From an uncultured Roseburia sp. (lineage in GTDB: Bacteria > Bacillota > Clostridia > Lachnospirales > Lachnospiraceae), in assembly GCA_945928585.1 (NCBI GenBank), contig CAMENQ010000002.1:1-24569 (forward strand): DNA of 24,569 bases. The letters are read 5' to 3'. Numbering within the stretch: position 1 is the stretch's first letter; each line of letters begins with the position of its first letter. Of this stretch, positions 22,811 to 24,569 are shown in pieces. The notes under the pieces are model-generated. The model did no database searches. It was given only the letters and a program-made list of their open reading frames with translations, and was not told the DNA's origin. A program made the position numbers and the translations under genes.

Positions 22811-24298
22811 ATGGCTCAGCAGAATGAACAGCAGCAGGATTTGAACCAGCTTCTTAAGGTAAGAAGAGAAAAGTTGGCAGACCTTCAGGAGAGAGGAAAG
22901 GATCCGTTTAAGATAACAAAGTATGATGTGACACATCACAGCATGGAAATAAAGGACAATTTTGACAGTCTTGAAGGCAGTGTAGTGTCTGTTGCAGGAA
23001 GAATGATGTTTAAGAGAGTTATGGGTAAGGCATCATTCTGCAATATACAGGATTTACAGGGAAATATACAGGTATATGTGGCCAGAGACGAAATAGGCGA
23101 GGATGACTACAAGGACTTTAAGAAGTATGATGCAGGTGATATATTAGGTATAACAGGTAAGGTATTTAAGACACAGACAGGAGAAATATCTGTACATGCC
23201 GAGACCGTTACACTTCTTTCAAAGAGCCTCCAGATACTTCCAGAGAAGTATCATGGACTTACTGATACAGATACAAGATACCGCCAGAGATACGTTGACC
23301 TTATTATGAATTCAGACGTAAAGGATACATTTATAAAGCGTTCAAAGGTGCTTTCAAGCATTCGTAAATTCCTTGACGCAGAGGGATTTATGGAGGTAGA
23401 GACACCTATGCTTGTGTCAAATGCAGGCGGAGCCGCTGCAAGACCATTCGAGACACATTTCAATGCCCTTGATGAGGACTTAAAGCTTAGAATTTCCCTT
23501 GAATTATATTTAAAGAGACTTATTGTAGGCGGTATGGAAAGAGTATACGAAATAGGCAGAGTATTCAGAAATGAAGGTCTTGACACAAGACACAATCCTG
23601 AATTTACACTTATGGAACTATATCAGGCATACACTGACTATTACGGCATGATGGATTTAACAGAAAGACTTTACAGATATGTAGCTAAAGAGGTTACAGG
23701 TTCAGAAATTATAACCTATGGAGAACACACCATGGATTTATCAAAGCCATTTGAGCGTATCACTATGGTAGACGCAGTAAAGAAGTACTCAGGCGTGGAC
23801 TTTAATGAAATCCATACATTGGAGGAAGCAAGAGCAGCAGCCAAAGAGCATCACGTAGAATATGAAGAGAGACACGGAAAGGGAGATATTCTTAACCTGT
23901 TCTTTGAAGAATATGTAGAGGAACATCTCATACAGCCTACATTTGTTATGGATCATCCAATAGAGATTTCACCTCTTACAAAGAAGAAACCTGATAATCC
24001 TGAATATGTAGAGCGTTTCGAGTTCTTTATGAACGGCTGGGAAATGGCAAATGCATACTCAGAGTTAAATGACCCAATCGACCAGAGAGAGCGTTTCGAG
24101 GCACAGGAAAAAGCTTTTGCAGCAGGTGATGATGAGGCCAACCATACTGACGAGGATTTCTTAAATGCACTTAGTATAGGTATGCCGCCAACGGGAGGTA
24201 TCGGATATGGTATCGACCGTATGGTTATGATGATGACGAACTCGCCGGCAATAAGGGATGTGTTGTTGTTCCCGACGATGAAATCATTGGATAAATAA
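22811..24298 (+). CDS. lysS: Lysyl-tRNA synthetase, class II
   Basis: A 495-residue class II LysRS charging tRNA-Lys. The start at 22811 follows GGAGG at 22801-22805; an in-frame ATG at 22799 overlaps that site and is rejected. An N-terminal OB-fold anticodon-binding domain (about residues 50-150) precedes the catalytic core. Motif 2 is the RVFRNEGLDTRHNPEFTLME segment; motif 3 is GGIGYGIDRMVMMM. The protein ends FPTMKSLDK shortly after motif 3, the standard short form. Codon use changes in the last 65 or so bases (TCG, CCG, ACG, GTG, TTG clustered, unlike the rest of the gene), which together with the downstream repeats hints at an integration site. Confidence 0.97.
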   Translation: MAQQNEQQQDLNQLLKVRREKLADLQERGKDPFKITKYDVTHHSMEIKDNFDSLEGSVVSVAGRMMFKRVMGKASFCNIQDLQGNIQVYVARDEIGEDDYKDFKKYDAGDILGITGKVFKTQTGEISVHAETVTLLSKSLQILPEKYHGLTDTDTRYRQRYVDLIMNSDVKDTFIKRSKVLSSIRKFLDAEGFMEVETPMLVSNAGGAAARPFETHFNALDEDLKLRISLELYLKRLIVGGMERVYEIGRVFRNEGLDTRHNPEFTLMELYQAYTDYYGMMDLTERLYRYVAKEVTGSEIITYGEHTMDLSKPFERITMVDAVKKYSGVDFNEIHTLEEARAAAKEHHVEYEERHGKGDILNLFFEEYVEEHLIQPTFVMDHPIEISPLTKKKPDNPEYVERFEFFMNGWEMANAYSELNDPIDQRERFEAQEKAFAAGDDEANHTDEDFLNALSIGMPPTGGIGYGIDRMVMMMTNSPAIRDVLLFPTMKSLDK

Positions 24299-24331
24299 GT
24301 TCAGTAAAATCAAGGGTTTCAGCGATTACGA

Positions 24332-24372
24332 GTTGTGATTTACTACGAATTTACTACGAATTTGCTACGCAT
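24332..24372. repeat. Short tandem repeats after lysS, candidate attachment-site region
   Basis: TTTACTACGAA occurs twice in tandem at 24339-24360, followed by the related TTTGCTACGCA from 24361. Direct repeats of this kind next to the 3' end of a conserved gene resemble recombinase arm-binding sites of integrative elements. No integrase is visible in the remaining 200 bases, so this is suggestive only. Confidence 0.4.
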
Positions 24373-24434
24373 AATACCGTATAATACTTGATAATACGTT
24401 TTGTGTGACATTCAATTTTAATATTTTGTACTTT

Positions 24435-24474
24435 AAGGACACTTTCCAAGTGAGAATTTGGAAGTGTCCTTTTG
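24435..24474 (+). terminator. Terminator downstream of lysS
   Basis: AAGGACACTT, a one-base bulge and CCAA pair with TTGG and AAGTGTCCTT around an 8-base loop, followed by TTTG. The A- and T-flanked 14-bp stem is terminator-like. It is the first such structure after lysS, 136 bases from the stop codon. Confidence 0.75.
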
Positions 24475-24508
24475 TTATGGTCAAAAATAAAAATTGGAGG
24501 TAAATAAA

Positions 24509-24569
24509 ATGAACAGTACAGCGTTAGGAGCAAAGGAAACAAAGAAGGAAAACATTATTTTCATCAGCG
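24509..24569 (+). CDS. Start of an unidentified gene (3'-truncated by window edge)
   Basis: An ATG preceded by GGAGG (24496-24500, eight-base spacing) opens a frame that runs to the window end, giving about 20 residues (MNSTALGAKETKKENIIFIS). The strong ribosome binding site after a terminator argues for a real gene. The product cannot be identified from this fragment. If the sequence after lysS is an integrated element, this would be its first gene. Confidence 0.6.
   Translation, partial: MNSTALGAKETKKENIIFIS

Overview
The window looks like chromosomal DNA of an anaerobic, low-GC Firmicute, most likely a Lachnospiraceae-type Clostridium relative. The grounds are AT-rich spacers, near-consensus TTGACA-17-TATAAT promoters, strong GGAGG ribosome binding sites, adenine-rich codon use, and lineage-typical genes (SleB-like hydrolase with SH3b domains, small proteins of the birA-dus region). 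Species cannot be fixed from sequence alone. All genes lie on the + strand; no rRNA, tRNA or CRISPR array was seen.

Layout. 1-764: 3' part of a SpoU/TrmH rRNA methyltransferase. 1053-2357: membrane-anchored SH3b/SleB cell-wall hydrolase with a strong promoter, an upstream palindrome and a terminator. 2397-2653: three tandem copies of a dispersed, palindrome-rich repeat. 2745-4187: NfeD plus stomatin/SPFH pair. 4529-15698: a twelve-gene cluster of malate dehydrogenase, HdrB, HdrC, HdrA, MvhD/FlxD, two iron-sulfur proteins (FlxC- and FlxB-like), an NAD(P)H/FAD/[2Fe-2S] FlxA-like subunit, a soluble fumarate reductase pair (FrdB/FrdA, Tfr-like) and both subunits of class I fumarase, closed by a terminator. 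15830-17071: an AspT/SucE-family exporter with its own promoter. 17164-17511: a 348-bp near-perfect foldback. 17586-17679: a fourth copy of the repeat, in the argF leader. 17714-21348: argF, a small membrane protein, birA, a small conserved acidic protein and dus. 21491-22054: a membrane protein. 22117-22602: greA. 22811-24298: lysS. 24299-end: a possible integration-site region and the start of an unidentified gene.

How the genes fit together. The central cluster reads as a reductive C4 branch: oxaloacetate to malate (dehydrogenase with Arg at the specificity position), malate to fumarate (fumarase), fumarate to succinate (FrdAB), then succinate export (AspT/SucE family). What is unusual is the electron supply. 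There is no membrane anchor for the fumarate reductase; instead it is embedded with a full HdrABC-MvhD-Flx set of the type known to carry out flavin-based electron bifurcation. I infer a cytosolic complex oxidising NADH and sending electrons both to fumarate and to ferredoxin, which would conserve energy in succinate formation. This is the most interesting system in the window. The inference rests on gene order and intact cofactor motifs, not on any measured activity.

The second theme is structured non-coding DNA: a modular repeat with three palindromes whose last hairpin doubles as a terminator, one visibly mosaic copy, and the long foldback before argF.
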